Below are positions 13,676 to 25,075 of a stretch of DNA of 64,000 bases, piece after piece. The stretch comes from Taudactylus pleione (lineage: Eukaryota; Chordata; Amphibia; Anura; Myobatrachidae), in contig JAUIMM010002349.1 of assembly GCA_031769625.1 (NCBI GenBank), forward strand, positions 610,367 through 674,366, written 5' to 3'. A program made the position numbers and the translations under genes. The notes beneath the pieces are model-generated. The model worked only from the letters and a program-made list of their open reading frames with translations. It was not told the DNA's origin and ran no database searches. Position 1 is the first letter of the stretch, and each line of letters begins with the position of its first letter.

Positions 13676-13681
13676 CTGCAG
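13676..13681. other. Conserved CTGCAG palindrome (PstI site), once per monomer
   Basis: This is the exemplar copy. The six-base palindrome is kept in most monomers. Exceptions include CACAGCAG near 893, 29,951, 34,151, 56,893 and 63,742; CTGCAACA near 26,281, 28,555, 32,932, 44,298 and 47,270; CTGCTG near 6,149; and CTGCGG near 15,777. Digestion at this site would be expected to give a ladder of about 175 bp. Confidence 0.9.
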
Positions 13682-13741
13682 CAAATCTTTTTTAAGTTGT
13701 ACCAACATTTTTAAGCAGAATTTGGGGATTTTTGAAAATAA

Positions 13742-13749
13742 AAAATTTT
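13742..13749. other. AAAATTTT palindrome in the A-rich linker
   Basis: This is the exemplar copy. The linker before it is the most variable part of the monomer. Forms include GAAAATAAAAAATTTT, GAAGAAAAAAAAATTTT, GGAAAAAATAAATTTT, GAAAATATAAAATTTT, GAAATTAAAAAATTTT, GGAATAAAAAAATTTT and GGGGAAAAAAATTTT. These linker classes are useful markers of block identity. Confidence 0.85.
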
Positions 13750-13772
13750 GGCCGATTTTTAAGGTCCGGGGC

Positions 13773-13780
13773 TTACGTAA
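13773..13780. other. TTACGTAA palindrome with central CpG
   Basis: This is the exemplar copy. Most monomers keep the eight-base palindrome. The common variants TTATGTAA and TTACATAA are the two products expected if the central CpG is methylated and deaminated on one strand or the other. A rarer change is CTCACGTAA (for example near 2,916 and 5,018). Confidence 0.88.
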
Positions 13781-13794
13781 TTTTTCATACGGGT

Positions 13795-13804
13795 AAATAT
13801 ATTT
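13795..13804. other. AAATATATTT palindrome
   Basis: This is the exemplar copy of a ten-base perfect palindrome found in nearly every monomer. Exceptions include a one-base loss giving GGTAATATATTT (near 18,694, 23,247, 25,172, 27,446, 43,192, 46,164 and 51,414), GGTAAAGATATTT (near 16,068 and 20,621) and GGTTAATATATTT near 63,334. Confidence 0.85.
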
Positions 13805-14324
13805 CTGGTGAGTTGTGTGAAAATTAAGCACCAAAATCAACTTCTGTCACTGCAGCAAATCTATTTTAATTTGTACCAACATTTTTAAGCAGAATTTGGG
13901 GATTTTTGGAAAAAAAAATTTTAGACAATTTTTAAGGTCCGGGGCTTACGTAATTTTTCATACTAGTAAATATATTTCTGGTGAGTTGTGTGAACATTAA
14001 GCACAAAAATCAACTTCTGTCACTGCAGCAAATCTTTTTTAAGTTGTACCAACATTTTTAAGCAGAATTTGGGGATTTTTGAAAATAAAAAATTGTGGCC
14101 GATGTTTAAGGTCCGGGGCTTATGTAATTTTTCATACAGGTAAATATATTTCTGGTGAGTTCTGTGTCACAATTAAGCACCAAAATCAACTTCTGTCACT
14201 GCAGCAAATATTTTTTAAGTTGTACCAACATTTTTAAGCAGAATTTGGGGATTTTTGAAAATAAAATATTTTGGACGATTTTTAAGGTCCGGGGCTTACG
14301 TAATTTTTCATAAGGGTAAATATA

Positions 14325-16265
14325 TTTCTGGTGAGTTCTGTGTCAAAATTAAGCACCAAAATCAACTTCTGTCACTGCAGCAAATCTTTTTTAAGTTGTA
14401 CCAACATTTTTAAGCAGAATTTGGGGATTTTTGAAAATAAAAAATTTTGGACGATTTTTAAGGTCCGGGGCTTACGTAATTATTCATATGGGTAAATATA
14501 TTTCTGGTGAGTTGTGTGAAAATTAAGCACCAAAATCAACTTCTCTCACTGCAGCAAATCTTTTTTAAGTTGTACCAACATTTTTAAGCAGAATTTGGGG
14601 ATTTTTGAAGAAAAAAAAATTTGCCAGATTTTTAAGGTCCGGGGCTTACGTAATTTTTCATATGGGTAAATATATTTCTGGTGAGTTCTGTGTCAAAATT
14701 ATGCACCAAAATCAACTTCTGCCACTGCAGGAAATCTTTTTTAAGTTGTACCAACATTTTTCAGCAGAATTTGGGGAATTTTGAAGAAAAAAAATTTTGC
14801 CCGATGTTTAAGGTCCGGGGCTTACGTAATTTTTCATATGGGTAAATATATTTCTGGTGAGTTGTGTGAAAATTAAGCACCAAAATCAACTTCTCTCACT
14901 GCAGCAAATCTTTTTTAAGTTGTACCAACATTTTTAAGCAGAATTTGGGGATTTTTGAAGAAAAAAAAATTTTGGCCGATGTTTAAGGTCCGGGGCTTAC
15001 GTAATTTTTCATACGGGTAAATATATTTCTGGTGAGTTCTGTGTCAAAATTAAGCACCAAAATCAACTTCTGTCACTGCAGCAAATCTTTTTTAAGTTGT
15101 ACCAACATTTTTAAGCAGAATTTGGGGATTTTTGAAAATAAAAAATTTTGGCCGATTTTTAAGGTCCGGGGCTTACGTAATTTTTCATACTAGTAAATAT
15201 ATTTCTGGTGAGTTGTGTGAAAATTAAGCACCAAAATCAACTTCTGTCACTGCAGCAAATCTATTTTAATTTGTACCAACATTTTTAAGCAGAATTTGGG
15301 GATTTTTGAAAATAAAAATTTTGCCCGATGTTTAAGGTCCGGGGCTTACGTAATTTTTCATATGGGTAAATATATTTCTGGTGAGTTCTGTGTCAAAATT
15401 ATGCACCAAAATCAACTTCTGCCACTGCAGGAAATCTTTTTTAAGTTGTACCAACATTTTTAAGCAGAATTTGGGGATTTTTGAAAATAAAAATTTTGGC
15501 CGATGTTTAAGGTCCGGGGCTTACGTAATTTTTCATATGGGTAAATATATTTCTGGTGAGTTCTGTGTCAAAATTAAGCACCAAAATCAACTTCTGTCAC
15601 TGCAGCAAATCTTTTTTAAGTTGTACCAACATTTTTAAGCAGAATTTGGGGATTTTTGAAAATAAAAAATTTTAGACAATTTTTAAGGTCCGCGGCTTAC
15701 GTAATTTTTCATACTAGTAAATATATTTCTGGTGAGTTGTGTGAACATTAAGCACAAAAATCAACTTCTGTCACTGCGGCAAATCTTTTTTAAGTTGTAC
15801 CAACATTTTTAAGCAGAATTTGGGGATTTTTGAAAATAAAAAATTGTGGCCGATGTTTAAGGTCCGGGGCTTATGTAATTTTTCATACAGGTAAATATAT
15901 TTCTGGTGAGTTCTGTGTCAAAATTATGCACCAAAATCAACTTCTGTCACTGCAGCAAATCTTTTTTACGTTGTACCAACATTTTTAAGCAGAATTTTGG
16001 GATTTTTGAAAATAAAAAATTTTGGACGATGTTTAAGGTCCGGGACTTACATAATTTTTCATAAGGGTAAAGATATTTCTGGTGAGTTCTGTGTCAAAAT
16101 TAAGCACCAAAATCAACTTCTGTCACTGCAGCAAATCTTTTTTAATTTGTACCAACATTTTTAAGCAGAATTTGGGGATTTTTGGAAAAAATAAATTTTG
16201 GCCGATGTTTAAGGTCCGGGGCTTACGTAATTTTTCATATGGGTAAATATATTTCTGGTGAGTTC
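14325..16265 (+). repeat. ~11-monomer block shared with 35,505-37,443
   Basis: Monomers here match 35,505-37,443 at a constant offset of 21,178 bp (121 monomers). They share CTTACGTAATTATTCATATGG near 14,473/35,650 and a CATTTTTCAGC monomer near 14,760/35,936. Private changes in this copy include AGAATTTTGGG, GGGACTTACATAAT and GGTAAAGATATTT near 15,991-16,070. Confidence 0.8.
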
Positions 16266-19200
16266 TGTGTCAAAATTAAGCACCAAAATCAACTTCTGCC
16301 ACTGCAGCAAATCTATTTTAAGTTGTACCAACATTTTTTAGCAGAAGTTGGGGATTTTTGAAGAAAAAAAAATTTTGGCCGATTTTTAAGGACCGAGGCT
16401 TACGTAATTTTTCATATCGGTAAATATATTTCTGGTGAGTTGTGTGAAAATTAAGCACCAAAATCAACTTCTGTCACTGCAGCAAATCTTTTTTAAGTTG
16501 TACCAACATTTTTAAGCAGAATTTGGGGATTTTTGGAAAAAAAAATTTTGGACAATTTTTAAGGTCCGGGGCTCACGTAATTTTTCATAAGGGTAAATAT
16601 ATTTCTGGTGAGTTCTGTGTCAAAATTAAGCACCAAAATCAACTTCTGTCACTGCAGCAAATATTTTTTAAGTTGTACCAACATTTTTAAGCAGAATTTG
16701 GGGATTTTTGAAAATAAAATATTTTGGACGATTTTTAAGGTCCGGGGCTTACGTAATTTTTCATAAGGGTAAATATATTTCTGGTGAGTTCTGTGTCAAA
16801 ATTAAGCACCAAAATCAACTTCTGTCACTGCAGCAAATCTTTTTTAAGTTGTACCAACATTTTTAAGCAGAATTTGGGGATTTTTGAAAATAAAAAATTT
16901 TGGACGATTTTTAAGGTCCGGGGCTTACGTAATTTTTCATACGGGTAAATATATTTCTGGTGAGTTGTGTGAAAATTAAGCACCAAAATCAACTTCTGTC
17001 ACTGCAGCAAATCTTTTTTAAGTTGTACCAACATTTTTAAGCAGAATTTGGGGATTTTTGAAGAAAAAAAAATTTGCCAGATTTTTAAGGTCCGGGGCTT
17101 ACGTAATTTTTCATATGGGTAAATATATTTCTGGTGAGTTCTGTGTCAAAATTATGTACCAAAATCAACTTCTGCCACTGCAGGAAATCTTTTTTAAGTT
17201 GTACCAACATTTTTAAGCAGAATTTGGGGAATTTTGAAGAAAAAAAATTTTGGCCGATGTTTAAGGTCCGGGGCTTACGTAATTTTTCATATGGGTAAAT
17301 ATATTTCTGGTGAGTTGTGTGAAAATTAAGCACCAAAATCAACTTCTCTCACTGCAGCAAATCTTTTTTAAGTTGTACCAACATTTTTAAGCAGAATTTG
17401 GGGATTTTTAAAGAAAAAAAAATTTTGGCCGATGTTTAAGGGCGGGGCTTACGTAATTTTTCATATGGGTAAATATATTTCTGGTGAGTTCTGTGTCAAA
17501 ATTAAGCACCAAAATCAACTTCTGTCACTGCAGCAAATCTTTTTTACGTTGTACCAACATTTTTAAGCAGAATTTGGGGATTTTTGAAAATAAAAAATTT
17601 TGGCCGATTTTTAAGGTTCGGGGCTTACGTAATTTTTCATATGGGTAAATATATTTCTGGTGAGTTGTGTGAAAATTATGCACCAAAATCAACTTCTGTC
17701 ACTGCAGCAAATCTTTTTTAAGTTGTACCAACATTTTTAAGCAGAATTTGGGGATTTTTGAAAATAAAAAATTTTGGCCGATTTTTAAGGTCCGGGACTT
17801 ACGTAATTTTTCATACGGGTAAATATATTTCTGGTGAGTTGTGTGAAAATTAAGCACCAAAATCAACTTCTGTCACTGCAGCAAATCTATTTTAATTTGT
17901 ACCAACATTTTTAAGCAGAATTTGGGGATTTTTGGAAAAAAAAAATTTTAGACAATTTTTAAGGTCCGGGGCTTACGTAATTTTTCATACTAGTAAATAT
18001 ATTTCTGGTGAGTTGTGTGAACATTAAGCACAAAAATCAACTTCTGTCACTGCAGCAAATCTTTTTTAAGTTGTACCAACATTTTTAAGCAGAATTTGGG
18101 GATTTTTGAAAATAAAAAATTGTGGCCGATGTTTAAGGTCCGGGGCTTATGTAATTTTTCATACAGGTAAATATATTTCTGGTGAGTTCTGTGTCAAAAT
18201 TAAGCACCAAAATCAACTTCTGTCACTGCAGCAAATCTTTTTTACGTTGTACCAACATTTTTAAGCAGAATTTGGGGATTTTTGAAAATAAAAAATTTTG
18301 GACGATGTTTAAGGTCCGGGGCTTACATAATTTTTCATAAGGGTAAATATATTTCTGGTGAGTTCTGTGTCAAAATTAAGCACCAAAATCAACTTCTGTC
18401 ACTGCAGCAAATCTTTTTTTATTTGTACCAACATTTTTAAGCAGAATTTGGGGATTTTTGGAAAAAATAAATTTTGGCCGATATTTAAGGTCCGGGGCTT
18501 ACGTAATTTTTCATAAGGGTAAATATATTTCTGGTGAGTTCTGTGTCAAAATTAAGCACCAAAATCAACTTCTGTCACTGCAGCAAATCTTTTTTAAGTT
18601 GTACCAACATTTTTAAGCAGAATTTGGGGATTTTTGAAAATAAAAAATTTTGGACGATTTTTAAGGTCCGGGGCTTACGTAATTTTTCATACAGGTAATA
18701 TATTTCTGGTGAGTTGTGTGAAAATTAAGCACCAAAATCAACTTCTGTCACTGCAGCAAATCTTTTTTAAGTTGTACCAACATTTTTAAGCAGAATTTGG
18801 GGATTTTTGAAAATAAAAAATTTGGCCGATTTTTAAGGTCCAGGGCTTACGTAATTTTTCATATGGGTAAATATATTTCTGGTGAGCTGTGTGAAAATTA
18901 AGCGCCAAAATCAACTTCTTTTACTGCAGCAAATCTTTTTTAAGTTGTACCAACATTTTTAAGCAGAATTTGGGGATTTTTGAAAATAAAAAATTTTGGC
19001 CGATGTTTAAGGTCCGGGGCTTATGTAATTTTTCATAAGGGTAAATATATTTCTGGTGAGTTCTGTGTCAAAATTAAGCACCAAAATCAACTTCTGTCAC
19101 TGCAGCAAATCTTTTTTAAGTTGTACCAACATTTTTAAGCAGAATTTGGGGATTTTTGAAAAAAAAAAAAATTGGGCCGATTTTTAAGGTCCGGGGCTTA

Positions 19201-20522
19201 TGTAATTTTTCATACGGGTAAATATATTTCTGGTGAGTTCTGTGTCAAAATTAAGCACCAAAATCAACTTCTGCCACTGCAGGAAATCTTTTTTAAGTTG
19301 TACCAACATTTATAAGCAGAATTTGGGGATTTTTGAAAATAAAAAATTTTGGCCGATTTTTAAGGTTCGGGGCTTACGTAATTTTTCATATGGGTAAATA
19401 TATTTCTGGTGAGTTCTGTCTCAAAATTAAGCACCAAAATCAACTTCTGTCACTGCAGCAAATCTTTTTTACGTTGTACCAACATTTTTAAGCAGAATTT
19501 GGGGATTTTTGAAAATAAAAAATTTTGGCCGATTTTTAAGGTTCGGGGCTTACGTAATTTTTCATATGGGTAAATATATTTCTGGTGAGTTGTGTGAAAA
19601 TTATGCACCAAAATCAACTTCTGTCACTGCAGCAAATCTTTTTTAAGTTGTACCAACATTTTTAAGCAGAATTTGGGGATTTTTGAAAATAAAAAATTTT
19701 GGCCGATTTTTAAGGTCCGGGACTTACGTAATTTTTCATACGGGTAAATATATTTCTGGTGAGTTGTGTGAAAATTAAGCACCAAAATCAACTTCTGTCA
19801 CTGCAGCAAATCTATTTTAATTTGTACCAACATTTTTAAGCAGAATTTGGGGATTTTTGGAAAAAAAAAATTTTAGACAATTTTTAAGGTCCGGGGCTTA
19901 CGTAATTTTTCATACTAGTAAATATATTTCTGGTGAGTTGTGTGAACATTAAGCACAAAAATCAACTTCTGTCACTGCAGCAAATCTTTTTTAAGTTGTA
20001 CCAACATTTTTAAGCAGAATTTGGGGATTTTTGAAAATAAAAAATTGTGGCCGATGTTTAAGGTCCGGGGCTTATGTAATTTTTCATACAGGTAAATATA
20101 TTTCTGGTGAGTTCTGTGTCAAAATTAAGCACCAAAATCAACTTCTGTCACTGCAGCAAATCTTTTTTACGTTGTACCAACATTTTTAAGCAGAATTTGG
20201 GGATTTTTGAAAATAAAAAATTTTGGACGATGTTTAAGGTCCGGGGCTTACATAATTTTTCATAAGGGTAAATATATTTCTGGTGAGTTCTGTGTCAAAA
20301 TTAAGCACCAAAATCAACTTCTGTCACTGCAGCAAATCTTTTTTTATTTGTACCAACATTTTTAAGCAGAATTTGGGGATTTTTGGAAAAAATAAATTTT
20401 GGCCGATATTTAAGGTCCGGGGCTTACGTAATTTTTCATAAGGGTAAATATATTTCTGGTGAGTTCTGTGTCAAAATTAAGCACCAAAATCAACTTCTGT
20501 CACTGCAGCAAATCTTTTTTAA
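15970..20522 (+). repeat. 26-monomer higher-order unit, copy 1 (4,553 bp)
   Basis: All markers tested recur exactly 4,553 bp downstream: AGAATTTTGGG at 15,991 and 20,544, TAAGGGCGGGG at 17,437 and 21,990, GCCGATATTT at 18,477 and 23,030, and ACAGGTAATATA at 18,691 and 23,244. I saw no substitution between the copies in the parts I compared, and the constant offset rules out any net indel between those markers. The left edge is where TTTTTTACGTTG (15,967) differs from TTTTTTAAGTTG (20,520). Confidence 0.9.
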
Positions 20523-20530
20523 GTTGTACC
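17560..20530 (+). repeat. Nested 11-monomer repeat, 1.5 copies (1,925-bp period)
   Basis: Within the 26-monomer unit, GCCGATATTT recurs at 18,477 and 20,402, exactly 1,925 bp apart. The TTCGGGGCTTACG monomers near 17,615 and 19,540 follow the same spacing. The second copy breaks off near 20,530, where the 26-monomer unit restarts. Confidence 0.82.
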
Positions 20531-23500
20531 AACATTTTTAAGCAGAATTTTGGGATTTTTGAAAATAAAAAATTTTGGACGATGTTTAAGGTCCGGGACT
20601 TACATAATTTTTCATAAGGGTAAAGATATTTCTGGTGAGTTCTGTGTCAAAATTAAGCACCAAAATCAACTTCTGTCACTGCAGCAAATCTTTTTTAATT
20701 TGTACCAACATTTTTAAGCAGAATTTGGGGATTTTTGGAAAAAATAAATTTTGGCCGATGTTTAAGGTCCGGGGCTTACGTAATTTTTCATATGGGTAAA
20801 TATATTTCTGGTGAGTTCTGTGTCAAAATTAAGCACCAAAATCAACTTCTGCCACTGCAGCAAATCTATTTTAAGTTGTACCAACATTTTTTAGCAGAAG
20901 TTGGGGATTTTTGAAGAAAAAAAAATTTTGGCCGATTTTTAAGGACCGAGGCTTACGTAATTTTTCATATCGGTAAATATATTTCTGGTGAGTTGTGTGA
21001 AAATTAAGCACCAAAATCAACTTCTGTCACTGCAGCAAATCTTTTTTAAGTTGTACCAACATTTTTAAGCAGAATTTGGGGATTTTTGGAAAAAAAAATT
21101 TTGGACAATTTTTAAGGTCCGGGGCTCACGTAATTTTTCATAAGGGTAAATATATTTCTGGTGAGTTCTGTGTCAAAATTAAGCACCAAAATCAACTTCT
21201 GTCACTGCAGCAAATATTTTTTAAGTTGTACCAACATTTTTAAGCAGAATTTGGGGATTTTTGAAAATAAAATATTTTGGACGATTTTTAAGGTCCGGGG
21301 CTTACGTAATTTTTCATAAGGGTAAATATATTTCTGGTGAGTTCTGTGTCAAAATTAAGCACCAAAATCAACTTCTGTCACTGCAGCAAATCTTTTTTAA
21401 GTTGTACCAACATTTTTAAGCAGAATTTGGGGATTTTTGAAAATAAAAAATTTTGGACGATTTTTAAGGTCCGGGGCTTACGTAATTTTTCATACGGGTA
21501 AATATATTTCTGGTGAGTTGTGTGAAAATTAAGCACCAAAATCAACTTCTGTCACTGCAGCAAATCTTTTTTAAGTTGTACCAACATTTTTAAGCAGAAT
21601 TTGGGGATTTTTGAAGAAAAAAAAATTTGCCAGATTTTTAAGGTCCGGGGCTTACGTAATTTTTCATATGGGTAAATATATTTCTGGTGAGTTCTGTGTC
21701 AAAATTATGTACCAAAATCAACTTCTGCCACTGCAGGAAATCTTTTTTAAGTTGTACCAACATTTTTAAGCAGAATTTGGGGAATTTTGAAGAAAAAAAA
21801 TTTTGGCCGATGTTTAAGGTCCGGGGCTTACGTAATTTTTCATATGGGTAAATATATTTCTGGTGAGTTGTGTGAAAATTAAGCACCAAAATCAACTTCT
21901 CTCACTGCAGCAAATCTTTTTTAAGTTGTACCAACATTTTTAAGCAGAATTTGGGGATTTTTAAAGAAAAAAAAATTTTGGCCGATGTTTAAGGGCGGGG
22001 CTTACGTAATTTTTCATATGGGTAAATATATTTCTGGTGAGTTCTGTGTCAAAATTAAGCACCAAAATCAACTTCTGTCACTGCAGCAAATCTTTTTTAC
22101 GTTGTACCAACATTTTTAAGCAGAATTTGGGGATTTTTGAAAATAAAAAATTTTGGCCGATTTTTAAGGTTCGGGGCTTACGTAATTTTTCATATGGGTA
22201 AATATATTTCTGGTGAGTTGTGTGAAAATTATGCACCAAAATCAACTTCTGTCACTGCAGCAAATCTTTTTTAAGTTGTACCAACATTTTTAAGCAGAAT
22301 TTGGGGATTTTTGAAAATAAAAAATTTTGGCCGATTTTTAAGGTCCGGGACTTACGTAATTTTTCATACGGGTAAATATATTTCTGGTGAGTTGTGTGAA
22401 AATTAAGCACCAAAATCAACTTCTGTCACTGCAGCAAATCTATTTTAATTTGTACCAACATTTTTAAGCAGAATTTGGGGATTTTTGGAAAAAAAAAATT
22501 TTAGACAATTTTTAAGGTCCGGGGCTTACGTAATTTTTCATACTAGTAAATATATTTCTGGTGAGTTGTGTGAACATTAAGCACAAAAATCAACTTCTGT
22601 CACTGCAGCAAATCTTTTTTAAGTTGTACCAACATTTTTAAGCAGAATTTGGGGATTTTTGAAAATAAAAAATTGTGGCCGATGTTTAAGGTCCGGGGCT
22701 TATGTAATTTTTCATACAGGTAAATATATTTCTGGTGAGTTCTGTGTCAAAATTAAGCACCAAAATCAACTTCTGTCACTGCAGCAAATCTTTTTTACGT
22801 TGTACCAACATTTTTAAGCAGAATTTGGGGATTTTTGAAAATAAAAAATTTTGGACGATGTTTAAGGTCCGGGGCTTACATAATTTTTCATAAGGGTAAA
22901 TATATTTCTGGTGAGTTCTGTGTCAAAATTAAGCACCAAAATCAACTTCTGTCACTGCAGCAAATCTTTTTTTATTTGTACCAACATTTTTAAGCAGAAT
23001 TTGGGGATTTTTGGAAAAAATAAATTTTGGCCGATATTTAAGGTCCGGGGCTTACGTAATTTTTCATAAGGGTAAATATATTTCTGGTGAGTTCTGTGTC
23101 AAAATTAAGCACCAAAATCAACTTCTGTCACTGCAGCAAATCTTTTTTAAGTTGTACCAACATTTTTAAGCAGAATTTGGGGATTTTTGAAAATAAAAAA
23201 TTTTGGACGATTTTTAAGGTCCGGGGCTTACGTAATTTTTCATACAGGTAATATATTTCTGGTGAGTTGTGTGAAAATTAAGCACCAAAATCAACTTCTG
23301 TCACTGCAGCAAATCTTTTTTAAGTTGTACCAACATTTTTAAGCAGAATTTGGGGATTTTTGAAAATAAAAAATTTGGCCGATTTTTAAGGTCCAGGGCT
23401 TACGTAATTTTTCATATGGGTAAATATATTTCTGGTGAGCTGTGTGAAAATTAAGCGCCAAAATCAACTTCTTTTACTGCAGCAAATCTTTTTTAAGTTG

Positions 23501-25075
23501 TACCAACATTTTTAAGCAGAATTTGGGGATTTTTGAAAATAAAAAATTTTGGCCGATGTTTAAGGTCCGGGGCTTATGTAATTTTTCATAAGGGTAAATA
23601 TATTTCTGGTGAGTTCTGTGTCAAAATTAAGCACCAAAATCAACTTCTGTCACTGCAGCAAATCTTTTTTAAGTTGTACCAACATTTTTAAGCAGAATTT
23701 GGGGATTTTTGAAAAAAAAAAAAATTGGGCCGATTTTTAAGGTCCGGGGCTTATGTAATTTTTCATACGGGTAAATATATTTCTGGTGAGTTCTGTGTCA
23801 AAATTAAGCACCAAAATCAACTTCTGCCACTGCAGGAAATCTTTTTTAAGTTGTACCAACATTTATAAGCAGAATTTGGGGATTTTTGAAAATAAAAAAT
23901 TTTGGCCGATTTTTAAGGTTCGGGGCTTACGTAATTTTTCATATGGGTAAATATATTTCTGGTGAGTTCTGTCTCAAAATTAAGCACCAAAATCAACTTC
24001 TGTCACTGCAGCAAATCTTTTTTACGTTGTACCAACATTTTTAAGCAGAATTTGGGGATTTTTGAAAATAAAAAATTTTGGCCGATTTTTAAGGTTCGGG
24101 GCTTACGTAATTTTTCATATGGGTAAATATATTTCTGGTGAGTTGTGTGAAAATTATGCACCAAAATCAACTTCTGTCACTGCAGCAAATCTTTTTTAAG
24201 TTGTACCAACATTTTTAAGCAGAATTTGGGGATTTTTGAAAATAAAAAATTTTGGCCGATTTTTAAGGTCCGGGACTTACGTAATTTTTCATACGGGTAA
24301 ATATATTTCTGGTGAGTTGTGTGAAAATTAAGCACCAAAATCAACTTCTGTCACTGCAGCAAATCTATTTTAATTTGTACCAACATTTTTAAGCAGAATT
24401 TGGGGATTTTTGGAAAAAAAAAATTTTAGACAATTTTTAAGGTCCGGGGCTTACGTAATTTTTCATACTAGTAAATATATTTCTGGTGAGTTGTGTGAAC
24501 ATTAAGCACAAAAATCAACTTCTGTCACTGCAGCAAATCTTTTTTAAGTTGTACCAACATTTTTAAGCAGAATTTGGGGATTTTTGAAAATAAAAAATTG
24601 TGGCCGATGTTTAAGGTCCGGGGCTTATGTAATTTTTCATACAGGTAAATATATTTCTGGTGAGTTCTGTGTCAAAATTAAGCACCAAAATCAACTTCTG
24701 TCACTGCAGCAAATCTTTTTTACGTTGTACCAACATTTTTAAGCAGAATTTGGGGATTTTTGAAAATAAAAAATTTTGGACGATGTTTAAGGTCCGGGGC
24801 TTACATAATTTTTCATAAGGGTAAATATATTTCTGGTGAGTTCTGTGTCAAAATTAAGCACCAAAATCAACTTCTGTCACTGCAGCAAATCTTTTTTTAT
24901 TTGTACCAACATTTTTAAGCAGAATTTGGGGATTTTTGGAAAAAATAAATTTTGGCCGATATTTAAGGTCCGGGGCTTACGTAATTTTTCATAAGGGTAA
25001 ATATATTTCTGGTGAGTTCTGTGTCAAAATTAAGCACCAAAATCAACTTCTGTCACTGCAGCAAATCTTTTTTAA
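20523..25075 (+). repeat. 26-monomer higher-order unit, copy 2 (4,553 bp)
   Basis: This is an adjacent tandem copy of 15,970-20,522. After its end the array does not begin a third copy, because the AGAATTTTGGG marker is absent. It carries on instead in register with the nested 11-monomer repeat. Confidence 0.9.

Larger units (their letters stand above)
13657..13830 (+). repeat. Exemplar satellite monomer, 174-bp type (G-tail)
   Basis: This monomer is close to the apparent consensus and serves as a coordinate reference. Counting from CCAAAATCAAC as position 1, it has CTGCAG at 20-25, T-tracts at 32-37, 52-56 and 73-77, an A-rich linker at 79-89 that runs into AAAATTTT (86-93), GGCCGAT at 94-100, GGTCCGGGGC at 107-116, TTACGTAA at 117-124, AAATATATTT at 139-148, GGTGAGT at 151-157 and the tail GTTGTGTGAAAATT at 156-169. 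Positions 38-79 and 138-156 look most conserved across the window. The linker (79-92), positions 93-113, the CATANGGG site (130-137) and the tail vary most. Confidence 0.95.
12280..14190 (+). repeat. 11-monomer donor block shared with 16,300-18,215
   Basis: The order of rare markers here (GAAGTTGGGG, GACCGAGG, TATGTACC, TAAGGGCGGGG, CATACTAGTAAAT, AATTGTGGCC) repeats at 16,300-18,215 with an offset of 4,026-4,027 bp, or 23 monomers. Similarity ends on the right near 14,190, where CAAATATTTTTT replaces CAAATCTTTTTTACG. Confidence 0.8.

Noticed and set aside
13761..13780. CENP-B box or telomere-like repeat around GGTCCGGGG.
   Set aside because: The spacing and TTCG half of the CENP-B core are missing, and no tandem TTAGGG- or TTTAGGG-type run is seen anywhere in the window.
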